A stretch of 64,000 nt of DNA from Bartonella sp. A05 (GTDB lineage Bacteria; Pseudomonadota; Alphaproteobacteria; Rhizobiales; Rhizobiaceae): NCBI RefSeq assembly GCF_026930145.1, contig NZ_JANHOJ010000004.1:149868-213867 (forward strand). The letters run 5' to 3'. This document shows positions 26,962-38,776 of this stretch, one piece after another. A program made the translations under genes and the position numbers. How positions within the stretch are numbered: position 1 is the stretch's first letter; each line of letters begins with the position of its first letter. Under the pieces are notes generated by a model, which saw only the letters and a list, made by a program, of their open reading frames with translations, made no database searches and was not told the DNA's origin.

Positions 26962-27375
26962 AAAAAAAACGTGAAAACTCAAATATTTTATTCGTATTGT
27001 TTCATATCTCATTTTTTTAAAATGTTATTTGAACTCAATATTTTACAGATACAATTATATTTTCAATATCATTGATATCTACATATACTTTTAACAATAA
27101 TTTCAATAAGATAATATGAAATTATTATCATCTTACATTAAAAAATTATAGCAAAAAAAGATGCTCTTATGAAACCGAATATGTACGTAACTAACCATGA
27201 GAAAAACGAACAATGCACCACATAGTGCGCAAAGAATAGCTTCAACTTTAGCCATTAAATCAAAGTTTATTATATTATGAAAATTCAGCTCTAAAAAGGA
27301 TTTTTGCTCAATTCTCTTCAATAAACCAGTGGCTAACTTCGAATCAACAAATGCAAAAAATCACTAAACAAGATA
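26962..27375. other. Convergent intergenic region, no confident gene
   Basis: About 410 bp of AT-rich DNA between the solute-binding protein gene and mfd. A minus-strand frame at 27133-27321 could encode 62 residues with one hydrophobic segment (AILCALCGALFVFLMVSYV), but it starts with TTG and lacks a clear ribosome site, so I do not call it a gene. No strong terminator hairpin seen. Confidence 0.4.
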
Positions 27376-30300
27376 TTATTGCACCATTTCTGCAAGTTGT
27401 TTCATAATAGCTTCAGCTCCAGAGAATCTTTGATCTGCTGTTGGCCAATCACGAATAAAAACAATGCTTTGATCGGGGCGAATTTTTGCCATTGAACCTT
27501 GTTCTCCAATCCATTTAACAAGACCTGCACTATTTTCAAAATAATTATTACGAAACTGTATAACAGCTCCCTTTGGTCCAGCATCCAATTTTTCTACATG
27601 CGCTTTTCGACATAATGCCTTGATATAAACCACTTTAAGAAGATGTTGAACTTCTTGTGGGAGCGAACCAAAACGATCAATCAATTCAGCGCCCAATTCA
27701 TTAATATGCTCCAAGTCATCAAGTTCCATCAAACGACGATAAAGTCCCATACGGAGTGATAAGTCAGGCACAAAACTTTCCGGTATCATCACTGTTGTAC
27801 CCAGTGAAATTTGAGGAGACCATTGACTATCCTCACTATATTCGCCATCTTTTAACTCAGAAACTGCCTCTTCAAGCATTTTTTGATACAACTCAAATCC
27901 AACTTCCTTGATATGCCCTGATTGCTCTTCACCCAAAAAATTTCCTGAACCACGAATATCCATATCATGACTAGCCAATTGAAAACCTGCGCCTAACGTG
28001 TCAAGGGATTGCAAAACCTTAAGGCGACGATCAGCGGTAGGCGTTAAAACTTTACCAGAAGGAAAAGTAAAAAGTGCGTAAGCGCGTTGTTTTGAACGCC
28101 CTACTCTACCACGTAATTGGTAAAGCGCAGAAAGACCAAACACCTCAGCGCGATGCACAATTAATGTATTGGCAGTTGGAATATCAAGGCCCGATTCAAT
28201 GATGGTTGTTGACAGTAGTACATCATACTGTCCATCATAAAATGCATTCATAATATCATCAAGCTGCCCTGCTGGCATTTGTCCATGGGCTACAACAAAT
28301 TTAAGCTCTGGAACGTGTGTTTTAAGATACTCTTCTACAAAAGAAAGATCAGAAATACGTGGACAAACATAAAAACTCTGCCCCCCACGATAGTATTCTC
28401 GAAGTAATGTTTCGCGTACAACGAGTGCATCAAAAGGTGAAATAAAAGTACGGACCGCCATTCTATCAATGGGTGGTGTTGTTATCAATGAAAGTTCACG
28501 TAACCCCGATAAAGCAAGTCCTAAAGTTCGTGGTATAGGCGTTGCTGAAAGTGTGAGAACATGAATATCACTCTTCAACCCTTTTAGACGCTCCTTATGC
28601 TTTACGCCAAAATGCTGCTCCTCATCAATGATAAGTAATCCTAATCGTGCAAATTTGATGGATTCACTCAGTAACGCATGCGTTCCAATGACAATATCAA
28701 TTGTTCCATCTGAAAGTTCCTTTTTAACTTGTACAAGTTCTTTAGCTTTCACAAGCCTTGAAACATGACCAATCTTAATAGGTTGTCCTTGAAAACGTGA
28801 AATAAAAGTTTTGTAATGTTGTCGTGAAAGTAAAGTGGTTGGAACAACTACAGCAACTTGATAACCATTCAGTGCAGCAACAAAAGCGCTTCGAATAGCA
28901 ATTTCTGTTTTTCCAAAGCCAACATCCCCGCAAATCAACCGATCCATCGGTTTTCCTGCCGCTAAATCATCCAAAACAGCATCAATTGCATTCATCTGAT
29001 CTTCAGTTTCTTCATAGGGAAAGCGTGCAACAAACTCGTCAAATTGCTCCATCGGTGGAACAAAAGCAGGTGCAGAATGCATAGCGCGTTCTGCGGCTAT
29101 ATGAATCAATTGACCTGCAATCTTTAATAAATTCTTTTTCAGACGCGCTTTTCGTGTTTGCCAAGAAACACCACCTAACTTATCTAACGTTACATCTGTC
29201 CCTTCAGATCCATAACGTGATAGAAGTTCTATATTTTCAACAGGTAAAAATAAGCGATCGCCTCCAGCATAGTGGATTTCAAGGCAATCACGTAAAATCC
29301 CTGTTGTTGTAATTGTTTTGAGACCGACAAACTTTCCAATACCATGATCAACATGAACAACGATATCACCAGAATTTAAGGAACTAATTTCAGAAATAAA
29401 AAAATGTGTATTGCGTTTACGCCGTCTTGGCGATCTTATCAATCGATCGCCAAGGATATCTTGTTCCGCTATAATAACAAAGTCTCCGGCCTCAAAACCG
29501 TGCTCAATCATGATGACAGATGCCAATATACGATCACGTGGCGTCGCCTTTACAGTTTGCAACGATTTTACAATTTCTATTTTTTTTAATCCGTGCTCAT
29601 CAAGAATCTGCAACAAACGATCCATAGATCCTTCACTCCAACAAGCTAAAAGCACCTTCTTTCCAGAAGCCCGTAATGAAGCAATATGATCAACCACACT
29701 TGAAAAAACATTTTTATCTGGAGCGTTGCGTTCTTGTACAAAATCGTACCCCGGTGTTACATTTGCATGAATAACCGTTTTTCCAACAGTTTTTGGAACA
29801 CTAAAGGGGGAAAAATCAATACATTGACCAGATTGTTGTGCGCGTGCAAAAACTTGCTCTGGCGTTAGATAAAGAAGGTTTGGCTCTATTGGATGATAAG
29901 AAAAACTATTCTCTTCATCGCTTTCACGCTCTTTACGGGCACTATAATAATCTTCAACCAAGCAATAGCGCTCACTCAATACTTCTTCGACGAGGTGATC
30001 AAAAACAACAGGTAAATTACCACAATAGTCAAAAAAACTATCAAGATTTTCATAAAAAAATGGCAACCAATGTTCCATACCAGAAAAACGCCGCCCTTGG
30101 GAAATAGCCTCATAAAGCATATCATTTTTTTTAGGATGACCAAATGCACGGATATAATTGCTTTTAAATCGGCTAATGAACTCAGAAGTGAGAATAATCT
30201 CGCTCATCGGCTGTAAAAAAATTTCAGTTTTATTGGCCGTTGTCCGTTGCGTAGCTGAATCAAATACGCGAATTGTTTCTAAGGTATTTCCAAAAAAATC

Positions 30301-30867
30301 AAGACGCAAGGGTTCAACATCACCCGGAGAGAAAATATCAACAATCCCCCCTCTTACAGCAAATTCACCAACATCACGTACAATCGCAACACGTTCAAAA
30401 CCGTTACGTTCTAAATAATGGATCAAATGATTCATATTAACGCACTGACCAATACGCATATGCAGAATCTGATCAGAAATCATTGCACAAGGTGGCAATT
30501 TTTGAATAATGGCATTTGCTGTTGTCAATATAATCGCAGAATGCGGATTTTTACGCAAACTTGACATATGCGCCAAAGCCAAAATCCGACGCGCAGTAAC
30601 AGCAATCCCAGGTGATACACGATCATAGGGTAAACAATCCCATGCAGGAAACTGTACCACTGGTAAATTTGGTTCAATAAAACTTAATACTTGTTGCAAA
30701 TTGGCAATTTTTGTTCCATCGCGGACAACATAAACAAGCGGTTTACCTTGAGCAATTTCTGAACTCAATTTAGCAAGCGCAAAAGCTTCAAATCCATCAA
30801 TAACACCATCAAAAATCATGCCAACATGAGCATCTTTTGGAATAACAATTTTTTTAAATATAGGCAT
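27376..30867 (-). CDS. mfd: Transcription-repair coupling factor
   Basis: About 1163 residues from ATG 30867 (MPIFKKIVIPKDAH). The frame opens 24 bases earlier at 30891, but that start overlaps sdhE. Mfd removes RNA polymerase stalled at lesions and recruits UvrA. N-terminal UvrB-homology region (about 20-350), RNA-polymerase interaction domain (SGDIVVHVDHGIGKFVGL), then RecG-like helicase: Walker A in CGDVGFGKTEIAIR, DEEQHFGVKHKERLK, LSATPIPRTL and QLRGRVGRSKQRAYALF. The C-terminal domain holds ISLGTTVMIPESFVPDLSLRM. Full length. Follows sdhE by a few bases. Confidence 0.97.
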   Translation of the reverse strand: MPIFKKIVIPKDAHVGMIFDGVIDGFEAFALAKLSSEIAQGKPLVYVVRDGTKIANLQQVLSFIEPNLPVVQFPAWDCLPYDRVSPGIAVTARRILALAHMSSLRKNPHSAIILTTANAIIQKLPPCAMISDQILHMRIGQCVNMNHLIHYLERNGFERVAIVRDVGEFAVRGGIVDIFSPGDVEPLRLDFFGNTLETIRVFDSATQRTTANKTEIFLQPMSEIILTSEFISRFKSNYIRAFGHPKKNDMLYEAISQGRRFSGMEHWLPFFYENLDSFFDYCGNLPVVFDHLVEEVLSERYCLVEDYYSARKERESDEENSFSYHPIEPNLLYLTPEQVFARAQQSGQCIDFSPFSVPKTVGKTVIHANVTPGYDFVQERNAPDKNVFSSVVDHIASLRASGKKVLLACWSEGSMDRLLQILDEHGLKKIEIVKSLQTVKATPRDRILASVIMIEHGFEAGDFVIIAEQDILGDRLIRSPRRRKRNTHFFISEISSLNSGDIVVHVDHGIGKFVGLKTITTTGILRDCLEIHYAGGDRLFLPVENIELLSRYGSEGTDVTLDKLGGVSWQTRKARLKKNLLKIAGQLIHIAAERAMHSAPAFVPPMEQFDEFVARFPYEETEDQMNAIDAVLDDLAAGKPMDRLICGDVGFGKTEIAIRSAFVAALNGYQVAVVVPTTLLSRQHYKTFISRFQGQPIKIGHVSRLVKAKELVQVKKELSDGTIDIVIGTHALLSESIKFARLGLLIIDEEQHFGVKHKERLKGLKSDIHVLTLSATPIPRTLGLALSGLRELSLITTPPIDRMAVRTFISPFDALVVRETLLREYYRGGQSFYVCPRISDLSFVEEYLKTHVPELKFVVAHGQMPAGQLDDIMNAFYDGQYDVLLSTTIIESGLDIPTANTLIVHRAEVFGLSALYQLRGRVGRSKQRAYALFTFPSGKVLTPTADRRLKVLQSLDTLGAGFQLASHDMDIRGSGNFLGEEQSGHIKEVGFELYQKMLEEAVSELKDGEYSEDSQWSPQISLGTTVMIPESFVPDLSLRMGLYRRLMELDDLEHINELGAELIDRFGSLPQEVQHLLKVVYIKALCRKAHVEKLDAGPKGAVIQFRNNYFENSAGLVKWIGEQGSMAKIRPDQSIVFIRDWPTADQRFSGAEAIMKQLAEMVQ

Positions 30868-30872
30868 CTTGA

Positions 30873-31160
30873 TCAATTTAAATTTATACAAATACGATAA
30901 TTAACAATATCACGAAAAAGTTGACTATCCACTTCAGGTGGTGGAGTAATTTCCCCACTAAACCAAGTAAGCAAATCGCGATCTTCAAAAGACATAATAT
31001 ATTCAAGTTCAGAGACTGTTTCATCGCTCATCCCAACAATATGCGCCTCAACATATTGTCCAAAAATTAAATCCATTTCACGAATACCTCGGTGCCATGC
31101 ACGAAAAACCAATCGGCGACGACGCGTGTCCAATTGACGTTCATCAACCAACTTTGTCAT
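30873..31160 (-). CDS. sdhE: Succinate dehydrogenase flavinylation factor SdhE
   Basis: 95-residue protein of the SdhE/YgfY (DUF339) family, which promotes covalent FAD attachment to the succinate dehydrogenase flavoprotein. The RGxxE motif is seen in WHRGIREMDLIFGQY, and the typical LEYIMSFEDRDLLTWFSGE segment follows. It stops six bases before the mfd start, so the two are co-transcribed, as in many rhizobia. Confidence 0.94.
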   Translation of the reverse strand: MTKLVDERQLDTRRRRLVFRAWHRGIREMDLIFGQYVEAHIVGMSDETVSELEYIMSFEDRDLLTWFSGEITPPPEVDSQLFRDIVNYRICINLN

Positions 31161-31217
31161 AAAACCTCCCCAATAGGAAAAATAAACATAAACGATTATA
31201 AACTTTACCTCTCACAT

Positions 31218-31898
31218 TTAAGGAAGCTCAATAATTTTACGTTCTTTGAGCGTAATTCGACGATGCATCTGTTTAGCCAAACCATAATTGTGTGTCGCAA
31301 TGAGTGCAGCAAGCCCAGATTGACGTACAAGCGCAGATAAAGCTTGAAAAACATAAGCTGATGTTACAGGATCAAGATTTCCTGTAGGTTCATCAGCCAA
31401 AAGTACGGAAGGTGCATTTGCTACTGCTCGAGCAATCGCAACACGTTGTTGCTCGCCCCCTGATAATTCTGATGGGCGATGTTTGGCACGATGGTCAACA
31501 CGAAGATATCTTAATAATTTAAGTGCACGATCCAATGCTATCGACTTTTTAAATCCTGCTATCATTTGTGGTATCATTACATTTTCTAACGCAGTAAATT
31601 CCGGAAGCAAATGGTGGAATTGATAAACAAAACCGATATCATTTCGTCTGATTGCAGTCCGCTCGTTATCAGAGCGTTTTGCACAAGAAATACCGCGCAA
31701 CAAGACATCACCTGCTGTTGGTTTTTCCAATAATCCAGCGATATGAAGAAGAGTTGATTTTCCAGCACCAGATGGTGCAACAAGCGCAACAAGCTCCCCA
31801 CGGTTAAGCGTAAAATTGGCTTTGTCTAAAATAACCAAAGGTCTGTCGTTATCAAAAAAGCGCCGCTCAATATCGACAAGCTCTAAAACAACAGACAT
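31218..31898 (-). CDS. lolD: Lipoprotein-releasing ABC transporter ATPase LolD
   Basis: 226-residue ATPase that powers extraction of lipoproteins from the inner membrane. Walker A is APSGAGKST, signature [14 protein letters not shown], Walker [13 protein letters not shown], and switch His in [11 protein letters not shown]. It starts at the base where lolC ends (31898), which indicates translational coupling. Confidence 0.96.
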   Translation of the reverse strand: MSVVLELVDIERRFFDNDRPLVILDKANFTLNRGELVALVAPSGAGKSTLLHIAGLLEKPTAGDVLLRGISCAKRSDNERTAIRRNDIGFVYQFHHLLPEFTALENVMIPQMIAGFKKSIALDRALKLLRYLRVDHRAKHRPSELSGGEQQRVAIARAVANAPSVLLADEPTGNLDPVTSAYVFQALSALVRQSGLAALIATHNYGLAKQMHRRITLKERKIIELP

Positions 31899-33181
31899 TA
31901 TTCGTACCTCAAAGCTTGTACAGGATCTAACTTAGCGGCTCTCCATGCCGGAATAAGTGTTGCAAGAAACGATAAAAATAAAGCCATCACAGTTACCATG
32001 GCAGTTTGTCCCCATTCAATCCGCGCTGGTAATTTTGCTAAAAGATATAATTGAGGATTAAAAACATCAACTTTAAAAAGCCAAGATATAAAATTTTGAA
32101 TATAGTTGATATTCGCAGTCGCTATAATACCCAAAATCAAACCCAATATTGTCCCAACAACCCCAATCATCATACCAGTTGTGATAAATATACGCATGAT
32201 TGCCCCCTGTTGTGCGCCCATCGTGCGCAAAATTGCAATGTCGTAGCTTTTATCTTTCACCAACATAATCAACCCCGAAATGATATTCAAAGCTGCAACA
32301 AGAATAATAAGGGAAAGAATAAAAAACATCACATTACGCTCAACCTGTAAAGCTGAAAAGAAAGCCTGATTGCGCATACGCCAATCAATCAAATAAATTT
32401 GTTGATCAATTGCTGCCTTTATCGCCGGTTTTATTTGATCAACCGCATCAGGATCATTTAAAAATAACTCTAAAGATTGAATTTTATTCTCTAAATTAAA
32501 AAACATCTGAGCTTCATGAAGAGGCATAAAAACGAATATAGAATCATATTCAGACATACCAATTTCAAAAATAGCAGTTACTTTATACGCTTTAACACGT
32601 GGCATAACTCCAAAAGGCGTTACATCACCATCTGGTGTGATAATACGAAGATCACTTCCAATAGTAAGCCCCAATTTTTCCGCCATGCCAATTCCAATTG
32701 CAACACCTTCTTCTTCATCAAATTTTGATAATGTACCCAATTTTATATTTTGAGCTACCGTTTTAAGTTTTTCAAAATCTTCCTTACGCATACCGCGAAC
32801 TAAAGCACCTGTTCCTCCACCAATATCACCCTGAACAAGTGCCTGACCTTCAATAACAGGCAGAGCAGATCTTACACCGTTTATAGCCTCTAAAGAAGAA
32901 ATAATAGGATTATAATCCGAGAAATCAGAATCTATTGTTTGAATAACAAGATGCCCATTCATGCCAAGAATACGATTGAGAAGCTCTGTACGAAAACCAT
33001 TCATCACCGCCATAACAACAACTAAGGCAAAAACTCCCAACATAATTCCAATTAAAGAAATAACTGAAATAACAGACGTAAATATATGTTTTTTATTAGG
33101 AAGCATATAACGAAAAGCAACCATCCATTCATACGATGAAAACCTTCTACTTTTCAAACCACTCATAATACTGCCTATCAA
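31898..33181 (-). CDS. lolC: Lipoprotein-releasing system transmembrane protein LolC/E
   Basis: 427 residues of the MacB/LolC fold. One N-terminal membrane helix ([20 protein letters not shown]) precedes a periplasmic domain (about 70-280). Three C-terminal helices follow ([57 protein letters not shown]). The final [13 protein letters not shown] is characteristic. A single LolC/E protein in place of separate LolC and LolE is usual in alphaproteobacteria, where it would form homodimers with LolD. It overlaps the proS stop by four bases (ATGA). Confidence 0.95.
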   Translation of the reverse strand: MIGSIMSGLKSRRFSSYEWMVAFRYMLPNKKHIFTSVISVISLIGIMLGVFALVVVMAVMNGFRTELLNRILGMNGHLVIQTIDSDFSDYNPIISSLEAINGVRSALPVIEGQALVQGDIGGGTGALVRGMRKEDFEKLKTVAQNIKLGTLSKFDEEEGVAIGIGMAEKLGLTIGSDLRIITPDGDVTPFGVMPRVKAYKVTAIFEIGMSEYDSIFVFMPLHEAQMFFNLENKIQSLELFLNDPDAVDQIKPAIKAAIDQQIYLIDWRMRNQAFFSALQVERNVMFFILSLIILVAALNIISGLIMLVKDKSYDIAILRTMGAQQGAIMRIFITTGMMIGVVGTILGLILGIIATANINYIQNFISWLFKVDVFNPQLYLLAKLPARIEWGQTAMVTVMALFLSFLATLIPAWRAAKLDPVQALRYE

Positions 33182-34503
33182 ATCGTAGTGAACCGGTTCA
33201 TTGCAGCTTCAACTGTTAAGACTTCTTTATTCCCTGTTTTCCGATCTTTAATTTCAACCTCATTTTGCGCTACACTTCTCGGACCTACAATCATTTGCGT
33301 TGGCAAACCAATCAAATCCATTGTCGCAAACTTTACTCCAGGACGCTCATTTCTGTCATCTAACAACGGATCAAAGCCAGCATTAATAAGTCCCTGATAA
33401 AGAGCTTCACATATGTGGTTACATCTTTTATCATCTGGTTTCATATTGATTATAACAACATCAAACGGCGCCATCGGCTTTGGCCAAATAATACCATGTT
33501 CATCATGAAAAGCTTCTATTGCCGCTGCGACAAGACGAGAAGGCCCAATTCCATAAGATCCCATAGAAACCAAATGCTCTTTTCCATCTTGCCCCATAAC
33601 CTTTGCTCCCATTGGTGCAGAATATTTTGTGCCAAAGTGAAAAATATGCCCCACTTCAATGCCGCGTGCCGAAACTCTAGCGCTTTCAGAAACATTACTC
33701 CACTCTTCTTCATTATGCATTTCTTCCGTAGCAGCATAAAAAGACGTCCATTGTTTAACGATATCGGCTAAAATAGCCTTATCCCTAAAATCGATTGAAG
33801 TATCTGGAACTGTAAGATCAAGAAACCGCTTATCGCAGAATATAGCGCTTTCACCTGTGTCAGCTAAAACAATGAATTCATGACTAAGCTCACCGCCAAT
33901 AGGACCTGTATCAGCACGCATAGGAATTGCTTTTAAACCGGCGCGGCAAAAAGTGCGTAAATAAGCAACAAACATACGATTGTAGGATATTTGCGCACTT
34001 TCATAATCAAGATCAAAAGAATATGCATCTTTCATTAAAAATTCTCGCGAACGCATCACACCAAAACGCGGACGAATTTCATCACGAAATTTCCATTGAA
34101 TATGATAAAGATTGAGTGGAAGATCTTTATAAGAACGAACATATGAACGGAAAATATCCGTTACCATCTCTTCATTCGTTGGACCATAAAGTAAATCTCG
34201 TTCTTGGCGATCTTTTATGCGCAACATTTCCATGCCATAATCATTATAACGACCACTTTCACGCCAAAGATCAGCAGATTGAATCGTAGGCATCAATATT
34301 TCTAAAGCACCAGCTCGTTCTTGTTCTTCACGAATAATCGTACAAACTTTATCGAGTACTTTTTTACCCAATGGTAACCAAGTATAAATTCCTGCTGTTT
34401 GCTGACGAATCATACCTGCACGCAACATGAGTCGGTGCGACACAATTTCAGCTTCTTTGGGATTTTCTTTTAAAATAGGTAGGAAATATTGAGAAAGGCG
34501 CAT
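33178..34503 (-). CDS. proS: Prolyl-tRNA synthetase (short alphaproteobacterial form)
   Basis: 441-residue class II synthetase. Motif 1 [20 protein letters not shown], motif 2 [26 protein letters not shown], motif 3 region [15 protein letters not shown], then an anticodon-binding domain (about 345-440). The roughly 180-residue INS editing domain of the E. coli enzyme is absent between motifs 2 and 3; this short form is typical of the group and implies that Ala-tRNA-Pro clearance depends on a trans-editing factor elsewhere. Confidence 0.97.
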   Translation of the reverse strand: MRLSQYFLPILKENPKEAEIVSHRLMLRAGMIRQQTAGIYTWLPLGKKVLDKVCTIIREEQERAGALEILMPTIQSADLWRESGRYNDYGMEMLRIKDRQERDLLYGPTNEEMVTDIFRSYVRSYKDLPLNLYHIQWKFRDEIRPRFGVMRSREFLMKDAYSFDLDYESAQISYNRMFVAYLRTFCRAGLKAIPMRADTGPIGGELSHEFIVLADTGESAIFCDKRFLDLTVPDTSIDFRDKAILADIVKQWTSFYAATEEMHNEEEWSNVSESARVSARGIEVGHIFHFGTKYSAPMGAKVMGQDGKEHLVSMGSYGIGPSRLVAAAIEAFHDEHGIIWPKPMAPFDVVIINMKPDDKRCNHICEALYQGLINAGFDPLLDDRNERPGVKFATMDLIGLPTQMIVGPRSVAQNEVEIKDRKTGNKEVLTVEAAMNRFTTI

Positions 34504-34757
34504 AAAGATTATTAACTCCTAATCAGGCTTATCGAATCGGAGAAGTTTAAACAAATTACACGCTAATCTATAACTACATTCTGAAAGCTTGCAAACATAA
34601 CGATCACAATATTCAAAAAAATTATACGTTAAACTCTCAGTATTTCATTTCGTATAAAATATAGAGGATACATATATTTTAGCGATAAAACGAATCTAAA
34701 AATTTTTCTCTCTATTTTTAATTAATAAAGAAATAACGTAATATTAAAATACTTTTT
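34504..34757. other. Spacer between rnj and proS
   Basis: About 250 bp of AT-rich DNA. It probably holds the proS-lolC-lolD promoter; no confident elements seen. Confidence 0.3.
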
Positions 34758-36434
34758 TTATTTTGATCGATGCAAGAAAACGATACAGATAGGCTTCTTA
34801 CCCCAAACTTTATTAACAGCAGATCTTACAGCCTGCAGTGTAGCTTTTTGAATAAGATCATTATCTTTCCGTTTAATACGCGGAATATTATTAATAGTGC
34901 TTTCGACAACGTCTAAAAGAATATCTTCCAATAATTCCCCGTTTCCATTATTTTTAGGCAAACCAAATGTGTTAAGACCAATATCATCAAGTAAATCATG
35001 CTTACTATTCATATGAAGAGAAACAGCAACATGACCAACATAACTTAATTTGCGACGCTCGCTAATTCCTAACTCATCTTCATCACCTATAAGATAACTA
35101 TCCTTATAAATACGACCAACAGGTACTTGATCAATGACTCTTACTGGTTCAGGAGCAAGACGGAGCATATTGCCATTTCTAATTTCAGGAACAATTTTAA
35201 TACCAGCTTGATGAGCCAATGCAGCTTGAGCAGAAAGATGCAGTGCTTCACCATGTACGGGAACAAGGATTTTTGGTTTTACCCAATCATACATCTGCAA
35301 AAGCTCCGGACGACGGGGATGACCAGAAACATGAACGAGAGCATCATCATTCGTCAAAACTTTAATGCCCTGATCAATTAAATGGTTTTGTATATCAATA
35401 ATAGCTTTTTCATTACCTGGAATACTCCGTGATGAATAAATAACCGTATCACCAGGAGATAACACTATATTTTTCATTTCCTTTCGCGAAAGCTTTGCTA
35501 ATGCAGCGCATGGCTCACCTTGACTACCAGTAACTACCAAGACAATATCTTTGCGCGGAATATAGCCATAATCATCTTCCGTTAGAAATGGTGCCAAACC
35601 GTCCATATAACCAAGATCTTGCGCTACTAAAACACTACGTTTTAAAGAGCGTCCCATCAAAAGAATTTTTCGCCCAGCAGCTTCAGCAGCAAGAGCGATT
35701 GAACGAACCCGACCAATATTAGATGCAAAAGTTGCAATAACTACTCGACCTTCAGCTTTCAAAATAATTTCAGAAAGACTGTCCTGAACTTGTTGTTCTG
35801 ATGGTGATAGACCATCCTGAAGCGCATTAGTGGAATCACATAGCAATGCTAACACACCTTTGTTTCCTAAGGCGCGAAATCGTTTTTCATCTGTTACAGC
35901 CCCAAGAGAAGGTGTACTGTCAATTTTCCAATCTCCAGTATGAATCACACTTCCCAAAGATGTGGTGATTGCTAAGGAAACAGATTCTGGAATTGAATGA
36001 TTGGCAGAAATGGCTTCAATTCCAAACGAACCAACCTGAAAAAAATCACCCGCTTTAAAAATATTCAATGGAATTGTATCAAATCCAAAATCCAATGACC
36101 TTTTGCTTTCCAATAATCTTGCTGTAAAAGAAGTACAATAAATTGGAATTTTAAGTTTTGGCCATAAATCTAAGACAGCACCATAATGATCTTCGTGGGC
36201 ATGTGTTAAAATCAGAGCACGTACGTTATGTTTTTCACTTTCCAGAAAACGAATATCCGGTAAAACAAGGTTTACCCCCGGAAATTCTGGACCAGCAAAA
36301 CTAACCCCCATATCAATAAGCAACCATTCACGATTTTCTTGTGAACCAAATCCATAAGCAGCTAGATTCATTCCTATTTCTCCCACCCCTCCCAAAGGTA
36401 GAAAAACCAACTCATTCTTATTGGCAGCAGCCAT
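34758..36434 (-). CDS. rnj: Ribonuclease J
   Basis: 558-residue metallo-beta-lactamase/beta-CASP nuclease with 5'-to-3' exonuclease and endonuclease activity on RNA. The zinc motif HAHEDHYGA (about 76-84) is intact, with further ligands in SANHSIPESVSLA and VIHTGDWKID. The beta-CASP region has LLCDSTNAL and VIATFASNIGRVRSIA, and VLVVTGSQGEPCAALAKLSR is typical of RNase J. The C-terminal half has VHVSGHPRRPEL and PVHGEALHL. Alphaproteobacteria carry both RNase E and RNase J. Located between birA and proS downstream of nuo, as in relatives. Confidence 0.96.
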   Translation of the reverse strand: MAAANKNELVFLPLGGVGEIGMNLAAYGFGSQENREWLLIDMGVSFAGPEFPGVNLVLPDIRFLESEKHNVRALILTHAHEDHYGAVLDLWPKLKIPIYCTSFTARLLESKRSLDFGFDTIPLNIFKAGDFFQVGSFGIEAISANHSIPESVSLAITTSLGSVIHTGDWKIDSTPSLGAVTDEKRFRALGNKGVLALLCDSTNALQDGLSPSEQQVQDSLSEIILKAEGRVVIATFASNIGRVRSIALAAEAAGRKILLMGRSLKRSVLVAQDLGYMDGLAPFLTEDDYGYIPRKDIVLVVTGSQGEPCAALAKLSRKEMKNIVLSPGDTVIYSSRSIPGNEKAIIDIQNHLIDQGIKVLTNDDALVHVSGHPRRPELLQMYDWVKPKILVPVHGEALHLSAQAALAHQAGIKIVPEIRNGNMLRLAPEPVRVIDQVPVGRIYKDSYLIGDEDELGISERRKLSYVGHVAVSLHMNSKHDLLDDIGLNTFGLPKNNGNGELLEDILLDVVESTINNIPRIKRKDNDLIQKATLQAVRSAVNKVWGKKPICIVFLHRSK

Positions 36435-36490
36435 AAATATCTCCTAAACTATCTAAAAGATAAGCTCATGATAAAATAAAATTTTATAAA

Positions 36491-37300
36491 TTAGTAATGA
36501 TCTGTGTTAACAGAAGCAACTGAACCAAAATGAACATCTCCAGCTGTTATGATTGCTTTCTGACCATTTGTCTGCTTTACAATACAGTTAAAATCATAAT
36601 CAAGGCCATCAAAAATACCTTCTATGATCTCTTCACCATTGATTATTTTGATATGTTGCCCTAGATGAGCACAATATGAAAGCCATTTTTTTCGGATTAT
36701 ATTAGAACCTCCTGCTTGTTTCCAAAGAAGGTAATTTTCAGCAAAATACTTTGTTAAAACCCTAAATAATTGTTTATTATCAACATCTAAACCAATATTT
36801 TTCATGCTTGATGTGGGGTATGGTGCATCTTTATAATGATGCTTTATATTCATTCCTATACCAATAACCAATGCATATTTCTGCGGCGTCAAGTCAGAAA
36901 GCTCGAGCAAAATTCCAGAACTTTTTGCTCCTTTAAGCAAGATGTCGTTCGGCCATTTCAAGCCCACAATGTTACGAGCCCGTTTTTTATCTTTTATAAA
37001 TTGTTTGACCGCCTCTACCATACTTATTCCAGCAACGAAACCAAGCTGAACTGTAGCTTGATGAATAATATTATCAACTAACAACAGGCTAGAATAAAGA
37101 TTTCCTTTTGGACTATGCCATATTCTACCTCTTCTGGCTCTCCCTTGTGTTTGCTCTTCCGCAACAATCCAAAGATAGCCATGATGTCCAGCTTTTGCTT
37201 TCCGCTGTGCAACAAAATTTGTTGAATCTACACTCTCATATGATTCAACATCATATCCTTGTTTCTTTGCAAAATTTGATAGTGTGTAAACCATGCTCAT
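36491..37300 (-). CDS. birA: Biotin--[acetyl-CoA carboxylase] ligase
   Basis: 269 residues. It links biotin to carboxylase carrier proteins. The biotinyl-AMP loop reads QGRARRGRIWHSPKGNLYSS (consensus GRGRRGR), and LKWPNDILLKGAKSSGILLE contains the catalytic Lys. GIGMNIKHH follows. There is no N-terminal helix-turn-helix, so it is a ligase only, not a repressor. Its ATG overlaps the nuoN stop by one base (TAATG), placing it in the nuo transcript. Confidence 0.95.
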   Translation of the reverse strand: MSMVYTLSNFAKKQGYDVESYESVDSTNFVAQRKAKAGHHGYLWIVAEEQTQGRARRGRIWHSPKGNLYSSLLLVDNIIHQATVQLGFVAGISMVEAVKQFIKDKKRARNIVGLKWPNDILLKGAKSSGILLELSDLTPQKYALVIGIGMNIKHHYKDAPYPTSSMKNIGLDVDNKQLFRVLTKYFAENYLLWKQAGGSNIIRKKWLSYCAHLGQHIKIINGEEIIEGIFDGLDYDFNCIVKQTNGQKAIITAGDVHFGSVASVNTDHY

Positions 37301-38757
37301 TAAAACAATGATATCGCTGCTTTTTCTGCCAGCTCAGAAAACCAAATCCCAAAAACTATGTAAGATAAAACAAACAATGCAGAAAGACCGAGACAAAATT
37401 TAAGTTCACTTGATAATAAAATAATGGAACTCGATTTGACATCATCAAACCACATAATTTTAATGATTCTTAAATAGTAAAAAGCACCAACAACAGAAGC
37501 CACCATACCAACGACTGCAAGTGGAATAAGTCCCGCATGAACGGCTGCAGAGAATGTATACCATTTACCTAAAAACCCCGCCATAGGTGGTATACTTGCT
37601 AAAGAGAAAAGCTGTATAGTCATTACAACGGCCATAAACGGATTGGTTTTAACCAAACCTGCAAGGTCATAAATATTTTCAACATGTCCATTACCAAATC
37701 GCAACCCTAAGATAAAAGCAAATGAACCTATTGTCATGCCGAGATAAATGGTCATATAGAGTATAATACCTTTTACTCCAAGCACATTTCCAGCCGCCAA
37801 ACCAACAAGCGCATATCCCATATGACTAATGGACGAATAAGCCATTAAGCGCTTGATATTGCTCTGACCAATTGCAGCAAATGCACCCAAAGCCATTGAT
37901 GCAATAGCCATGAATACTAAAATTTGCTGCCATGCAGGCATAGTGCCATCAGAACTACCTAAAGGAACAAATCCAACAACAATAATACGAACGATTAATG
38001 CCATTGCTGCAATCTTAGGAGCACCAGCAAAAAATGCTGTAATAGGAGTTGGTGCCCCTTCATAAACATCAGGAGTCCACATATGAAATGGAACCGCAGA
38101 AATCTTAAAAGCCAAACCAGCTAGAATAAAGACAATTCCAAAAATAACTCCTAACTGTAAAGTCTCACCCTTTAAAGCAACAGCAATTTCGTGAAAACCA
38201 ATTTGGCCAGTAAAACCATAAAGTAATGAAATACCATAAAGCAGCAAGCCAGAAGACAATGCACCTAAAACAAAATACTTGATTCCCGCCTCTGAAGATT
38301 TCACATTATCACGATTAATTGCAGCTAAAACATACAAAGCTAGAGATTGTAATTCTAACCCCATATAAAGTGATAACATATTACCAGCTGAAATCATGAT
38401 CATCATGCCAAGAGTCGCTAAAAGAACCAACACCGGAAATTCAAATATACCGAACTTCTGAGAACAAGAAAAATCAACAGACATAATGAGAGCAAATAAT
38501 GCACCAATAAGTGTTAAAATTTTCATATAGCTACTAAAAGAATCAATGATGAGCGCATCTATACAGAAAAAACCACTTTTCGGAAAAATAATCATAATAA
38601 TAATGATTGCAACAAGAAGAGCAATCGCTAAACCAGTGACTGTTAAATATGAGCGTGCACTAGAATAAGCACCAATTAAAAGCAACACCAGCCCTCCCAA
38701 TGCAATTAACATTTCTGGAAGAATTAACACTAATTGAGCTATTATTTCAGTTTGCAT
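37300..38757 (-). CDS. nuoN: NADH-quinone oxidoreductase subunit N
   Basis: 485-residue antiporter-like membrane subunit of complex I. It is highly hydrophobic with about 14 helices. The proton-channel segments include [29 protein letters not shown] and the key Lys/Glu helices ([30 protein letters not shown]). Last nuo gene, followed by birA with a one-base overlap. Confidence 0.97.
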   Translation of the reverse strand: MQTEIIAQLVLILPEMLIALGGLVLLLIGAYSSARSYLTVTGLAIALLVAIIIIMIIFPKSGFFCIDALIIDSFSSYMKILTLIGALFALIMSVDFSCSQKFGIFEFPVLVLLATLGMMIMISAGNMLSLYMGLELQSLALYVLAAINRDNVKSSEAGIKYFVLGALSSGLLLYGISLLYGFTGQIGFHEIAVALKGETLQLGVIFGIVFILAGLAFKISAVPFHMWTPDVYEGAPTPITAFFAGAPKIAAMALIVRIIVVGFVPLGSSDGTMPAWQQILVFMAIASMALGAFAAIGQSNIKRLMAYSSISHMGYALVGLAAGNVLGVKGIILYMTIYLGMTIGSFAFILGLRFGNGHVENIYDLAGLVKTNPFMAVVMTIQLFSLASIPPMAGFLGKWYTFSAAVHAGLIPLAVVGMVASVVGAFYYLRIIKIMWFDDVKSSSIILLSSELKFCLGLSALFVLSYIVFGIWFSELAEKAAISLF

Positions 38758-38776
38758 AAGCGTTCATCTCTTAAAT

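Noticed and set aside
27133..27321. 62-residue minus-strand frame with one hydrophobic stretch
   Set aside because: TTG start, no ribosome site and no recognised family; noted in the gap entry only.
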